From assembly GCF_016862795.1 (NCBI RefSeq), contig NZ_BONQ01000031.1, forward strand, positions 1 through 49,498: a stretch of 49,498 bases of DNA. Reading direction: 5' to 3'. A program made the translations under genes and the position numbers. Below the pieces are notes generated by a model. The model searched no databases, was not told where the DNA came from, and saw only the letters and a list, made by a program, of their open reading frames with translations. Position 1 is the stretch's first letter. The number at the start of each line of letters is the position of its first letter. Origin of the DNA: Dactylosporangium siamense (GTDB lineage Bacteria > Actinomycetota > Actinomycetes > Mycobacteriales > Micromonosporaceae). Below are positions 22,052-29,947 of the stretch, in pieces.

Positions 22052-24270
22052 AGCCACGTCCTCGGCCGGACCCGGTTGGCCTCGTCGACGAGGTCGATGC
22101 GGGTCTGCTGGTCCGGTGCGACCTTCGCCAGGACCCGGAAGGCGCGTTCCAGTCCGGTCCGCAGGTCCCGCTCCGCCAGCCGGTGGGTCAGCACCGTCGC
22201 CGTGCCGGCGTTGCCCGCCCGGACCCAGTCCAGTGCGGTGCGCAGCGTCTCGACGGTCAGCCGGGCGCGGCGTTCGGCGTCCAGGCTGAGGCGTTCGACC
22301 CGGCCGGAAATGTCGAGCAGGTCGGCCTCCGCGAGGCTGGCCGGCGGCGCGGCGAGCCGGGCCCGGACCGCGGCCACCTGCGCCGGGACGCTGTGGCTGG
22401 AGCTGTCCGGCACCGCGTCGAGGGTCGCGACCGCGCCGGGCCGGTCGTCGCGTTCGGCGAGGATCCGGGCGACGCCGAACGCGGCGCTGACGAACGACCG
22501 GTCGGTGCGCCAGACCGCCGAGTAGTGCCGCAGGGCGGTGTCGGTGTCACCGGCCGCCTCCGCGGCGGCCGCGACGGCGAGCTGCGGGGCCAGCTCTCCG
22601 GGCAGCGCACCGTAGACGGCCTCGAACGCCGCCCTGGCCTCGCCGGGCCGGCCGGCGGCGAGGGCGGCCATGCCGTGATACCAGTCGACGCGCCAGTCGG
22701 GTTCGGCCACCGCGGCCAGGTCGGCGGCGGCGCCGTCGAGGTCACCAGCGGCGATGCGGGCCCGGATGACGGCGAGGGCGACCTCGATCCCGTCCGCGCC
22801 GACGGACTTCAGCGCCTCCTGCAGCACCACCGGGTCGGCCGTCTGCATCGTGGCCAGCAGTGCGGCGCCCGGATCGGCGGGGTCAACGGTCGGCACCGGC
22901 AGCGCCGCGACCACCTCGGCGCCGGCGGGGCGGGCCGGGCCGGCGATCGCCCGGGCCCCGTTGGTCGGCCCGGCCTCGGCGGTGATGACGCCGGCCGTGG
23001 TGCCGAACGCGGTGCGTTCACCGGTGAACTGGCTCGACACGCTCGGCCGGGGCTGGCCGTCGGCGGCGCTGAGGATCTGCCGGAGCACGCCGGTAAGCTG
23101 CTCGGCCATCTCGGCGGCGGAGACGAACCGGCGGGCCGGGTCGGGGTCGGTGGCCCGCAGCAGCAGCCGGTGGTAGGACTCCTCGCGGGCCAGCAGCGGC
23201 ACCGTCGAGGGGTCCGGGAGGTGGTCGACGAACGTGGTGGTGAACCCGCGGAAGTCGAAGCTGAGCACCGCCATCGACCGGGCCACGGTGTAGAGGTCCG
23301 AGGCGACGGAAGCCCCGACCGAGGCGACCTCCGGCGCCTGGTAGCCGACGGTCCCCCACACGGCGCTGACGTCGTCGTCGACCCGCCGCACGGCGCCCAG
23401 GTCGACGAGCTTGACCCGCTGGTCGGTGTGCAGCGCGTTGTCCGGTTTGAAGTCGCAGTACAGCAGCTCCCGCTCGTGCAGGTAGCCCAGCGCCGGCAGG
23501 ATCTCCAGGGCGTAGGCGATGACCTGCGGCAACGGCAGCGACTGGCGGACCCCGCCGGTCACCGGCCGGGCGAGGAAGATGTCGCGCAGCGACAGGCCGC
23601 CGACGTACTCCATGACGATGTAGCCGACCCGGTCGCCGCTGCGCGGGTCGGGGTGCGACACGAAGTCGTAGATCTTCACGATCGACGGGTGGTCGACCTC
23701 GACGAGGAACCGCCGTTCGGTGATCGCGGCGGCGGTGGCGTCGGCGTCACCGGAGTCGATGAGGCCCTTGAGGACGACCCAGCGGTCGCTGACCTCGTCG
23801 CCGACGTTGCGGTCGCGGGCCAGGTAGATCCAGCCGAGCCCGCCGTGGGCGATGGCGCCGAGGACCTCGTACCGGCCGGCGACGACGGCGCCGGGCGGCA
23901 GCGACGGCCGGAAGTTGTACTGGGTCCGGCAGTTCGTGCAGAACCCCTCGGCCAGGCCGGGCCGGCCGTCGCGGGACCGGCCGACCGGCTGCTCGCACGT
24001 GCCGCAGAAGCGGCGGTGCTCCGGGACCTGCGGGTCGGGCAGGACCGCACCGGCGGGGTCGCGGCGCGGCATCGACGGCAGCGCGACCAGGGCCGCGGCG
24101 CCCCGGCCCCGGCCCGTGGTGCGCGCGGAGGACGAGGTGCGGCCGGACACCGACGGCGTCGAGGCCTCGGTCGCGGGTGCGGCGGCGCCGGCCTGCTTGT
24201 GGCCGCACTCGTCGCAGTACCCGTCCTCGTCGTACGTGCCCGGGCAGCCGGCACGTGTGCACTGACTCAT
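22048..24270 (-). CDS. pknG: PknG-type serine/threonine protein kinase with TPR domain
   Basis: 740 residues, close to mycobacterial PknG. From the N terminus: an extra zinc ribbon (Cys4, Cys9, Cys19, Cys22), then the PknG rubredoxin-like site (Cys89/Cys92 and Cys111/Cys114). The kinase domain follows: glycine loop I-A-H-G-G-L-G-W-I-Y-L-A (140-151), Lys168, the catalytic loop Y-C-D-F-K-P-D-N with Asp273 (non-RD, as in PknG), and D-L-G (290-292). A C-terminal TPR-like region runs from about 455 to 740. In mycobacteria and corynebacteria PknG phosphorylates FHA proteins (GarA/OdhI) to control 2-oxoglutarate flux in response to amino acids sensed by GlnH/GlnX. The same sensor genes lie upstream here. 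The start ATG overlaps the upstream stop (ATGA). Confidence 0.93.
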   Translation of the reverse strand: MSQCTRAGCPGTYDEDGYCDECGHKQAGAAAPATEASTPSVSGRTSSSARTTGRGRGAAALVALPSMPRRDPAGAVLPDPQVPEHRRFCGTCEQPVGRSRDGRPGLAEGFCTNCRTQYNFRPSLPPGAVVAGRYEVLGAIAHGGLGWIYLARDRNVGDEVSDRWVVLKGLIDSGDADATAAAITERRFLVEVDHPSIVKIYDFVSHPDPRSGDRVGYIVMEYVGGLSLRDIFLARPVTGGVRQSLPLPQVIAYALEILPALGYLHERELLYCDFKPDNALHTDQRVKLVDLGAVRRVDDDVSAVWGTVGYQAPEVASVGASVASDLYTVARSMAVLSFDFRGFTTTFVDHLPDPSTVPLLAREESYHRLLLRATDPDPARRFVSAAEMAEQLTGVLRQILSAADGQPRPSVSSQFTGERTAFGTTAGVITAEAGPTNGARAIAGPARPAGAEVVAALPVPTVDPADPGAALLATMQTADPVVLQEALKSVGADGIEVALAVIRARIAAGDLDGAAADLAAVAEPDWRVDWYHGMAALAAGRPGEARAAFEAVYGALPGELAPQLAVAAAAEAAGDTDTALRHYSAVWRTDRSFVSAAFGVARILAERDDRPGAVATLDAVPDSSSHSVPAQVAAVRARLAAPPASLAEADLLDISGRVERLSLDAERRARLTVETLRTALDWVRAGNAGTATVLTHRLAERDLRTGLERAFRVLAKVAPDQQTRIDLVDEANRVRPRTWL

Positions 24271-25409
24271 GTCGCACTCCCTTCGGCGGCGCCGGACAGC
24301 GCCTGCTGGTACGCGAAGACGGCTCTGGTCGCCGCCCGCAGGTCACACGGTGCCGCCCACAACAGGTCGCGGGCGGCACGGTACCGCTCGGTCAGGTCGT
24401 GCTCCTCGACGCGGTCGAGCCGGACCGCCTTCGCCCGGTAGGCCTCCAGCCGGCCGCGCAGCTCCTCGCGCCGGTCGAGCAGGCCGGTGGCCGCCGCGAC
24501 CCGGTCCTCGGCGGCGGTGACGGCGGCGGTCAGGTCGCGGTCGAGGGCGGTGATGCGCCGGTCGAGGGCCGGCCAGCCGGCGAGGTCGAGCGCGTCTGTG
24601 GCGCGGACCAGGTCGGCGACCGCGGCCTGCCAGCGGCCGTGCGCGTCGGTGGTCTCCGGCAGCCCCGGGTCGGCGATCTTCGCGACGGCGGCGTCATGGG
24701 CGCGGTGCGCCCGCTGCTCCGCCGCGGCGAGCGCGTCCAGGAGCATGTCGAGGCGGGTGAGGCGGGCCGGGAGCGCGGTGCGCAACGCGGCCAGTTCGGA
24801 CAGCTGCCGGACCGTGCGGGTGAGCTCCTCACGCAGCGCCGACCAGGCCGCCTCGTCGACGGTGAGTGGGTCGGGCACGGCTTGGGCGTACACCTGCTGC
24901 AGCCGCTGCTGGAGCGGTCCGGTGGTCGGGGTGTGATCGGCGCCGAGGCGGTGGTGCGCGGCGACGGCGGCCTCCAGCGCGGTGTCCAGCTCGATGAGCC
25001 GCTCGGTGAGCGCCGCCCTGGCCGCCCCGATCCGGTCGAGGACGTCGACGGTCGCGGCGCACTGCCGCTCCAGCTCGGCGACGAACGCCACGGGCGGCAG
25101 GCTCGGCAGCCCGCGCGGGCCGTCGACCGGGTCGACCGGCACCGGCGCCGCGAAGATGCGGGCGGCATCGGCGTCGCGGGACCGGCCGGTGAGGTCGCGC
25201 AGCCGGTCCAGGACCGCACGGATGGCGACGAACCCGGCCCACAGCCGCGCGACGTCGACGCCGGACCACAGCCGGGCCGTGGCGCCGCGCAGCTCGACGC
25301 CGCGCAGCAGCGCCTGTGCCGGGTGGACGTCCACCGCGTACAGCGCCGCCGCGAGCCGGTCGTGCGCGGCCGCCAGGTCGGCGACCGCGCGGTCGGTGTC
25401 CGCTTTCAT
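24267..25409 (-). CDS. helical coiled-coil protein of the PknG operon
   Basis: 380 residues, nearly all alpha-helical and Ala/Leu/Arg/Asp rich, with several heptad-like segments (for example L-A-A-A-E-Q-R-A-H-R-A-H and L-D-R-R-E-E-L-R-G-R-L-E-A). There are no signal peptide, membrane helix, Cys cluster or catalytic motif. No family recognised. It lies between the substrate-binding lipoprotein GlnH (7 bp upstream) and PknG (ATGA overlap). The tight coupling suggests it is a stoichiometric partner, perhaps an adaptor between the GlnX membrane sensor and the kinase. That role is inferred from position only. Confidence 0.8.
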   Translation of the reverse strand: MKADTDRAVADLAAAHDRLAAALYAVDVHPAQALLRGVELRGATARLWSGVDVARLWAGFVAIRAVLDRLRDLTGRSRDADAARIFAAPVPVDPVDGPRGLPSLPPVAFVAELERQCAATVDVLDRIGAARAALTERLIELDTALEAAVAAHHRLGADHTPTTGPLQQRLQQVYAQAVPDPLTVDEAAWSALREELTRTVRQLSELAALRTALPARLTRLDMLLDALAAAEQRAHRAHDAAVAKIADPGLPETTDAHGRWQAAVADLVRATDALDLAGWPALDRRITALDRDLTAAVTAAEDRVAAATGLLDRREELRGRLEAYRAKAVRLDRVEEHDLTERYRAARDLLWAAPCDLRAATRAVFAYQQALSGAAEGSAT

Positions 25410-25416
25410 GTCCCGG

Positions 25417-26382
25417 TCAGTCCAGGTACTTCGCGGGCGGGGGTGGGGGCGCCGTGCCGAGCCATTGGCTGTAGATCGCCGTCCACCTGCCGCTGGCGCG
25501 GACCTTGTCCAGGACGCCGTTGACGAACCGGACCAGGTCCGTCGCGTCGAGGCGCATCGCGACGGCGGACGGCTCGTCGCTGACCGGCTTGCCGACGACC
25601 TCGGTGGACGGGTCCTGCGCGGCCAGGCCGATCAGCAGCACGTCCACCGTGGACACCGCGTCGACCTGCCCCTGCTGCAGCAGCACCAGGCAGTCCAGGG
25701 TGCTGTCGGTGGCGACCGGGATCGGCTTCGACGGCTGCTTCATGATCGTGACGATGCTGGTGCTGCCCCGGGTCGCGCACACCTTGCGGCCGGCGAGGTC
25801 GTCGAAGTCGTCGATGCCGGAGCCCTTGTTGACCAGCAGCCGCTGGGCGGAGGTCAGGTACTCGGTGGAGAACGCGACCTGCTGGCGCCGCTCGCAGGTG
25901 GAGGTCATCGTGCGGATGACCATGTCGACCTCGCCGCGCTGCAGGACCGGGATCCGGTCGGCGGTGGTGATCGCCCGCCACTGGATGGCGTCGGGGTTGC
26001 CCAGCAGCGCCCTGGCGATCTCCTTGGCGAGGTCGATCTCGAAGCCGACGACCTCGCCGGTCCTCGGGTCGCGGTAGCTGGTGAGGTAGGCGTTCTGGTC
26101 GATGCCGACGATGAGCCGGCCCCGCTCGACGATCTTCGCCATGGTGGAGCCGGCGGGCATCTTCCCGGGTGCGGGCAGCGTCGCCGGCGGCCGGAGGCTG
26201 GCGCGGACGTCGCACGCCGGCGGTGACGTCGACGGCGGGGCCGGCGACTGCGCGGGGTCCTGCACGTTGAGCGGGCGCGGCACCGCGGCGGCGGCCGTGC
26301 TGTCCACCGCCGGGGTCGCCGGGTCCTGACCGCATCCCGCCAGCACGAACACCACGGCGAGGGTGGCGACGATTTTTCTCAT
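25417..26382 (-). CDS. glnH: GlnH-like amino-acid-binding lipoprotein
   Basis: 321 residues. The signal peptide has lipobox L-A-G-C (Cys17) and a Pro/Ala tether follows to about residue 75. Then comes a periplasmic binding protein family 3 domain: R-L-I-V-G-I-D-Q-N, G-F-E-I-D-L-A-K-E-I-A-R-A and D-M-V-I-R-T-M-T-S-T, with R-Q-Q-V-A-F-S. These match glutamate/aspartate-binding proteins. In actinobacteria GlnH binds Glu/Asp at the cell surface and signals through GlnX to PknG. No ABC permease or ATPase genes are next to it, which fits a sensor role rather than uptake. Its ATG overlaps the glnX stop (ATGA). Confidence 0.9.
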   Translation of the reverse strand: MRKIVATLAVVFVLAGCGQDPATPAVDSTAAAAVPRPLNVQDPAQSPAPPSTSPPACDVRASLRPPATLPAPGKMPAGSTMAKIVERGRLIVGIDQNAYLTSYRDPRTGEVVGFEIDLAKEIARALLGNPDAIQWRAITTADRIPVLQRGEVDMVIRTMTSTCERRQQVAFSTEYLTSAQRLLVNKGSGIDDFDDLAGRKVCATRGSTSIVTIMKQPSKPIPVATDSTLDCLVLLQQGQVDAVSTVDVLLIGLAAQDPSTEVVGKPVSDEPSAVAMRLDATDLVRFVNGVLDKVRASGRWTAIYSQWLGTAPPPPPAKYLD

Positions 26383-27701
26383 CGGTACTCCGCGATCCGC
26401 TGGTTCAGGCCGAACGCGGCGGCCGCCGCGACGGCAAGGGCGAGCAGCGCGACGGCGATGTCGGCGCCACCGAGTGCGTCCCCGGCGCCGGCCGCGGCCC
26501 GGTCGAACCGCCGCCCGCCGCCGGCGATGCCCTCGGCGAGGGCCGCGTCGAGCCGGCCGGCGGCGCTCGCCGCGCTGGCGTCACCGTCGGTGGCGAGCTT
26601 GACCGCCTCGGCGTGCTGGCTGCCGTCGTCCAGCTCGCGGACCTTCTGGTGGACCGTCAGCCACTCCGCGGCGTGCTGCTGGGCCTGCTGCACGGCCGCG
26701 CGCGCCGCGTCGTCGGGTGCCTCCTGGTGCGCCCGCTGCAGCAGCCCGCCCTTGCCGTCCTTGCCCGCGAGCTGCTCCATCATGACCTTGAAGTCGTCCT
26801 CGAACGCCTTGCCGTCGCCGCGGGCGATGAGCGTCAGCCCCTCGTCGGCGCGGGCCTGCAGGGCCGTGATCCGCGCCTCGGCGAGCAGTCCGACCTGCTC
26901 GGACCCACCGTCGCGGCCGTCGCTGATGTGCCCGGCCGCGCCGCTGGCCGCGATCGCCAGCCAGCCGAACGCGACGAGCGCCGCGACGGTCGCCAGGACC
27001 ATGCCCCGGTTGAGCCGCCGGTTCGTCAGCCGGATCAGGTACCGCTGGGTCAGCACCAGCACACCGAGCAGCGCCAGCCCGAGCAGGGTCACCGTCCAGG
27101 GCCACCGGGCCACGGCCCGCTGCGCGTCGGACAGGCGGGTCGCCTCGGCCCGGAACAGCTCCTGCGCCGCCGGCAGGATCGTCTGGCGCATCAGCGCCGA
27201 CGCCTCCCGCAGGTAGGCGCCGCCGAGCGGGATGCCCTGCCGGTTGTAGGTGCGGGCCGACTCGACCAGGCCGGTGTAGACGGGGATCTGCCGGACCAGG
27301 ACGCCGAGCGCCGTGGCGCTGCGCCCCTCCGCGCTGTGCAGCGCGACGGTCAGCGCCGAGGAGGCCCTGGCGATGTCGTCCAGGTAGCGCTTGCGCAGCT
27401 CGGCCGGCTCGACACCGTTGCCGAGGAAGGCGGTGGCCGCGGTCGCGTCGGCGTCGGACAGCGACCGGTAGATGTCCTGCGCCTGGAGGCTGAGCGGCCC
27501 GCTGCGGTCCGTCACGTCGCTGACCAGCCCGACGCTGGCCCGCATGGCGAGCACCCCGGCCAGGCCGAACGCGAGGCCGAGCACGACCACGACGGCCGTC
27601 AGCGTGGTGAGACGGCCCGGGCTCGTGGCGGCCCGGCGGATGAGTCGACGCCACGCGATAGCCAAGAAACATCTCCCCGTCTCGATGATGCCCCCGAACA
27701 T
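26379..27701 (-). CDS. glnX: GlnX-like four-TM membrane sensor
   Basis: About 440 residues. It has four membrane helices: about 35-55 (V-V-V-V-L-G-L-A-F-G-L-A), a central pair near 190-260 (T-L-L-G-L-A-L-L-G-V and A-T-V-A-A-L-V-A-F-G-W) and one near the C terminus. Two helical extracytoplasmic regions of 120-150 residues lie between them, resembling four-helix-bundle sensor domains. Topology, size and the adjacent glnH and pknG identify it with mycobacterial/corynebacterial GlnX, the transmembrane link between GlnH and PknG. ATG 27701 is used. A TTG at 27665 preceded by GGGGAG is an alternative. The frame to 28061 is antisense to the sulfurtransferase and rejected. First gene of the operon. 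Confidence 0.87.
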   Translation of the reverse strand: MFGGIIETGRCFLAIAWRRLIRRAATSPGRLTTLTAVVVVLGLAFGLAGVLAMRASVGLVSDVTDRSGPLSLQAQDIYRSLSDADATAATAFLGNGVEPAELRKRYLDDIARASSALTVALHSAEGRSATALGVLVRQIPVYTGLVESARTYNRQGIPLGGAYLREASALMRQTILPAAQELFRAEATRLSDAQRAVARWPWTVTLLGLALLGVLVLTQRYLIRLTNRRLNRGMVLATVAALVAFGWLAIAASGAAGHISDGRDGGSEQVGLLAEARITALQARADEGLTLIARGDGKAFEDDFKVMMEQLAGKDGKGGLLQRAHQEAPDDAARAAVQQAQQHAAEWLTVHQKVRELDDGSQHAEAVKLATDGDASAASAAGRLDAALAEGIAGGGRRFDRAAAGAGDALGGADIAVALLALAVAAAAAFGLNQRIAEYR

Positions 27702-27820
27702 ATCCGGCGGCGTCAACCACCTGACAGCCACGTGGCGCGAACGTCCGGCGTCGTTCCCGGGACGAGCCGGCGGCGCGGGCGCATAGGATCGTACTTTCGT
27801 CGAGCGTTGGAGGCTGGCCG

Positions 27821-28633
27821 ATGGATCCGCTCGTGCAGGTCGGGGATGTCCGGGACGGCGTGACGCTGCTCGACGCGCGCTGGACCCCGCAGCCGCCGAC
27901 GGCGCTCGAGCGGTACCGGGTCGCGCACCTGCCCGGCGCCCGGTTCGTCGACCTCGACACCGACCTCGCCGCCCCACCCGGCGCCGGCGGGCGGCACCCC
28001 CTGCCTTCCGCGGCGGCGTTCCAGGCCGCGATGCGCCGCCTCGGGGTCGGCGACGATTCAAGCGTGGTGGTGTACGACGACCGGGACGCCTCCGTCGCCG
28101 GCCGCCTGTGGTGGATGCTGCGGCACTGGGGGCACCGTGAAGTGCGGGTCCTGGACGGTGGCATCGCCGCGTGGATCCGCGCCGGGCGGCCGGTCGAGGC
28201 CGGCGACCCGGTGCCGGTGCCGGCCGGCGACTTCACCGCCGGCGAACCCCGCGACGACCTGCTGACGGCCGCGCAGGTGCCGGCGTTCGTCGAGGGCGGG
28301 GTCCTGCTCGACGCCCGGCTCGGGCCCCGCTTCCGCGGCGAGGTCGAGCCGCTCGACCCGGTCGCCGGGCACATCCCGGGCGCGGTGTCGGCGCCGACGT
28401 TCGACAACAGCGACGCCGACGGGCTGTTCCTGCCGCCGGCCCAGCTCCGGGAGCGGTTCGCCGCGCTCGGCGTCACCGCCGACCGGCCGGTCGCGGCCTA
28501 CTGCGGCTCCGGGGTGACCGCGACGCACGAGATCATCGCCCTGGAACTGGCCGGCTTCACGCCCCGGCTGTACGCGGGATCCTGGAGCGACTGGATCACC
28601 GACCCGGACCGCCCGGTGGCCACCGGCCCCTGA
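27821..28633 (+). CDS. thiosulfate/3-mercaptopyruvate sulfurtransferase (tandem rhodanese)
   Basis: 270 residues with two rhodanese domains. The N-terminal one (about 1-130) is the inactive copy (L-P-G-A-R-F-V-D-L-D then V-V-V-Y-D-D-R-D). The C-terminal one carries the catalytic Cys228 in Y-C-G-S-G-V-T-A, whose C-G-S-G-V-T loop is usual for actinobacterial sulfurtransferases. It transfers sulfane sulfur from thiosulfate or mercaptopyruvate to acceptors such as cyanide or thiols, in the cytoplasm. The ATG has TTGGAGG 7 nt upstream, and a TAGGAT -10 candidate lies at 27784-27789. Divergent from glnX. Confidence 0.92.
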   Translation: MDPLVQVGDVRDGVTLLDARWTPQPPTALERYRVAHLPGARFVDLDTDLAAPPGAGGRHPLPSAAAFQAAMRRLGVGDDSSVVVYDDRDASVAGRLWWMLRHWGHREVRVLDGGIAAWIRAGRPVEAGDPVPVPAGDFTAGEPRDDLLTAAQVPAFVEGGVLLDARLGPRFRGEVEPLDPVAGHIPGAVSAPTFDNSDADGLFLPPAQLRERFAALGVTADRPVAAYCGSGVTATHEIIALELAGFTPRLYAGSWSDWITDPDRPVATGP

Positions 28634-28646
28634 CCGGCCGCCGCGT

Positions 28647-29933
28647 TCAGGCGTTTCCCGGTCCGGTGTTGGACCGGCGCCCGCGCACGGCTGCCACGGC
28701 CTTGGCGACCTGGGCGTCGAAGGCGTCCAGCTGCTCCGCCTCGGCGGCGCTCGCGACGAAGGCGCGCCGGTCGCAAGCCGTGCCCGCGCGCCAGATCCGC
28801 TGGATCGCGCGGGTCGCGGTGATGTCGGTCAACGGGTCACCGGACACGAGGACCAGGTCCGCGCGCTGCCCGACCGCGACCCGTCCCCGGTCGGGGAGGC
28901 CGAACACGCGGGCCGGTTCGGTGGTCGCCGCGGCCAGCGCCCGCGCCGGGCTGATGCCGCACCGGACCAGCAGTTCCAGCTCCCGGTGCAGGCTGGCCCC
29001 GAACACGGTCCCCGGGTTCGGGGCGTCGGTGCCCGCCAGCAGCGTGACCCCGGCCTCGGCCAGCCGCCGCACGGTGCCCTCGGCCCGCGAGTACGGCGGC
29101 ATCCGCCGGCCGCTCCAGCTCGGTACACCCGACGTCAACCGGCGGGTCCAGGCGTCCCCGAGCGCCTCGGCGAGCCGCGGGTCCGCCGCCACCGCCGCGC
29201 CGCCCGGTTCACCGAGCGTGTTCTCGATGGTGGCCAGCGTCGGACCGACCGCGATGCCGGCCGCGGCGATGCGTTCGACCAGGGCCTGGTCCAGCTCGCC
29301 GGTCGCGGGGACGTGGGCCACCACGTCGACGCCGGCGGACACGACCTCCTCGACCCCGGCCGCCGAGCTCACGTGCGCGACGACAACCAGGCCGCGGTCG
29401 TGCGCGGCGGCCACCAGCGCCGTGATCGTGCCGGGGTCCAGCGCCGGCCACAGGCCGCCGACCCCAGAGATGATCTTCAGGTGGTCCGAGCCCTCGGCGA
29501 CCCGGTCCGCGACGAACCGCTCGGCCTGGGCGGCGGCGGTCAGCGTCGGGATCGGGGCGTACATCAACGACGGGTGCCCGCCGGGCGCGGTCGCGCCGAT
29601 GCCCGAGGAGCGCACGTCGGCCACGTCGGGACGGGACCGGGCCTCCTCCTTGGCCCTGGCCACCAGGTCGGGCTTGCTGAACATGTCCAGGACGGTGCTG
29701 ACGCCGAACGTCAACGACTGCGCGAGGGCGCCGGGCACGAGGTGCACGTGCGTGTCGATCAGACCGGGAAGCACCGTCCCGCCACCCGCGTCGATCACCT
29801 CGTCGCCGTCCTGGGCGATCGGGGCCGCCGAGCACCCGGTGATCACCCCGCCGGCGAACCGGACCGACGTCCAGTCCCGCGACGCGGTCCCGTCGAACAC
29901 CTTCGCGTTCACGATCGTCGTTGCCGCGGCCAT
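28647..29933 (-). CDS. amidohydrolase-family metal-dependent hydrolase
   Basis: 428 residues. Metal ligands are visible in order: G-L-I-D-T-H-V-H-L (HxH), the Lys in H-L-K-I-I-S-G, V-V-A-H-V-S-S and V-A-H-V-P-A (two His), and Asp in L-L-A-G-T-D-A-P-N. The N- and C-terminal parts form the usual composite beta-sandwich. It resembles the prolidase/imidazolonepropionase-like amidohydrolases that hydrolyse cyclic amides or dipeptides; the substrate is unknown. ATG 29933 has GAGGA 5 nt upstream. GTG 29951, which gives a GTGA overlap with the FAD oxidoreductase stop, is a close alternative. It forms a two-gene operon with the oxidoreductase. Confidence 0.88.
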   Translation of the reverse strand: MAAATTIVNAKVFDGTASRDWTSVRFAGGVITGCSAAPIAQDGDEVIDAGGGTVLPGLIDTHVHLVPGALAQSLTFGVSTVLDMFSKPDLVARAKEEARSRPDVADVRSSGIGATAPGGHPSLMYAPIPTLTAAAQAERFVADRVAEGSDHLKIISGVGGLWPALDPGTITALVAAAHDRGLVVVAHVSSAAGVEEVVSAGVDVVAHVPATGELDQALVERIAAAGIAVGPTLATIENTLGEPGGAAVAADPRLAEALGDAWTRRLTSGVPSWSGRRMPPYSRAEGTVRRLAEAGVTLLAGTDAPNPGTVFGASLHRELELLVRCGISPARALAAATTEPARVFGLPDRGRVAVGQRADLVLVSGDPLTDITATRAIQRIWRAGTACDRRAFVASAAEAEQLDAFDAQVAKAVAAVRGRRSNTGPGNA

Positions 29934-29947
29934 GGCGTCCTCAGGGC

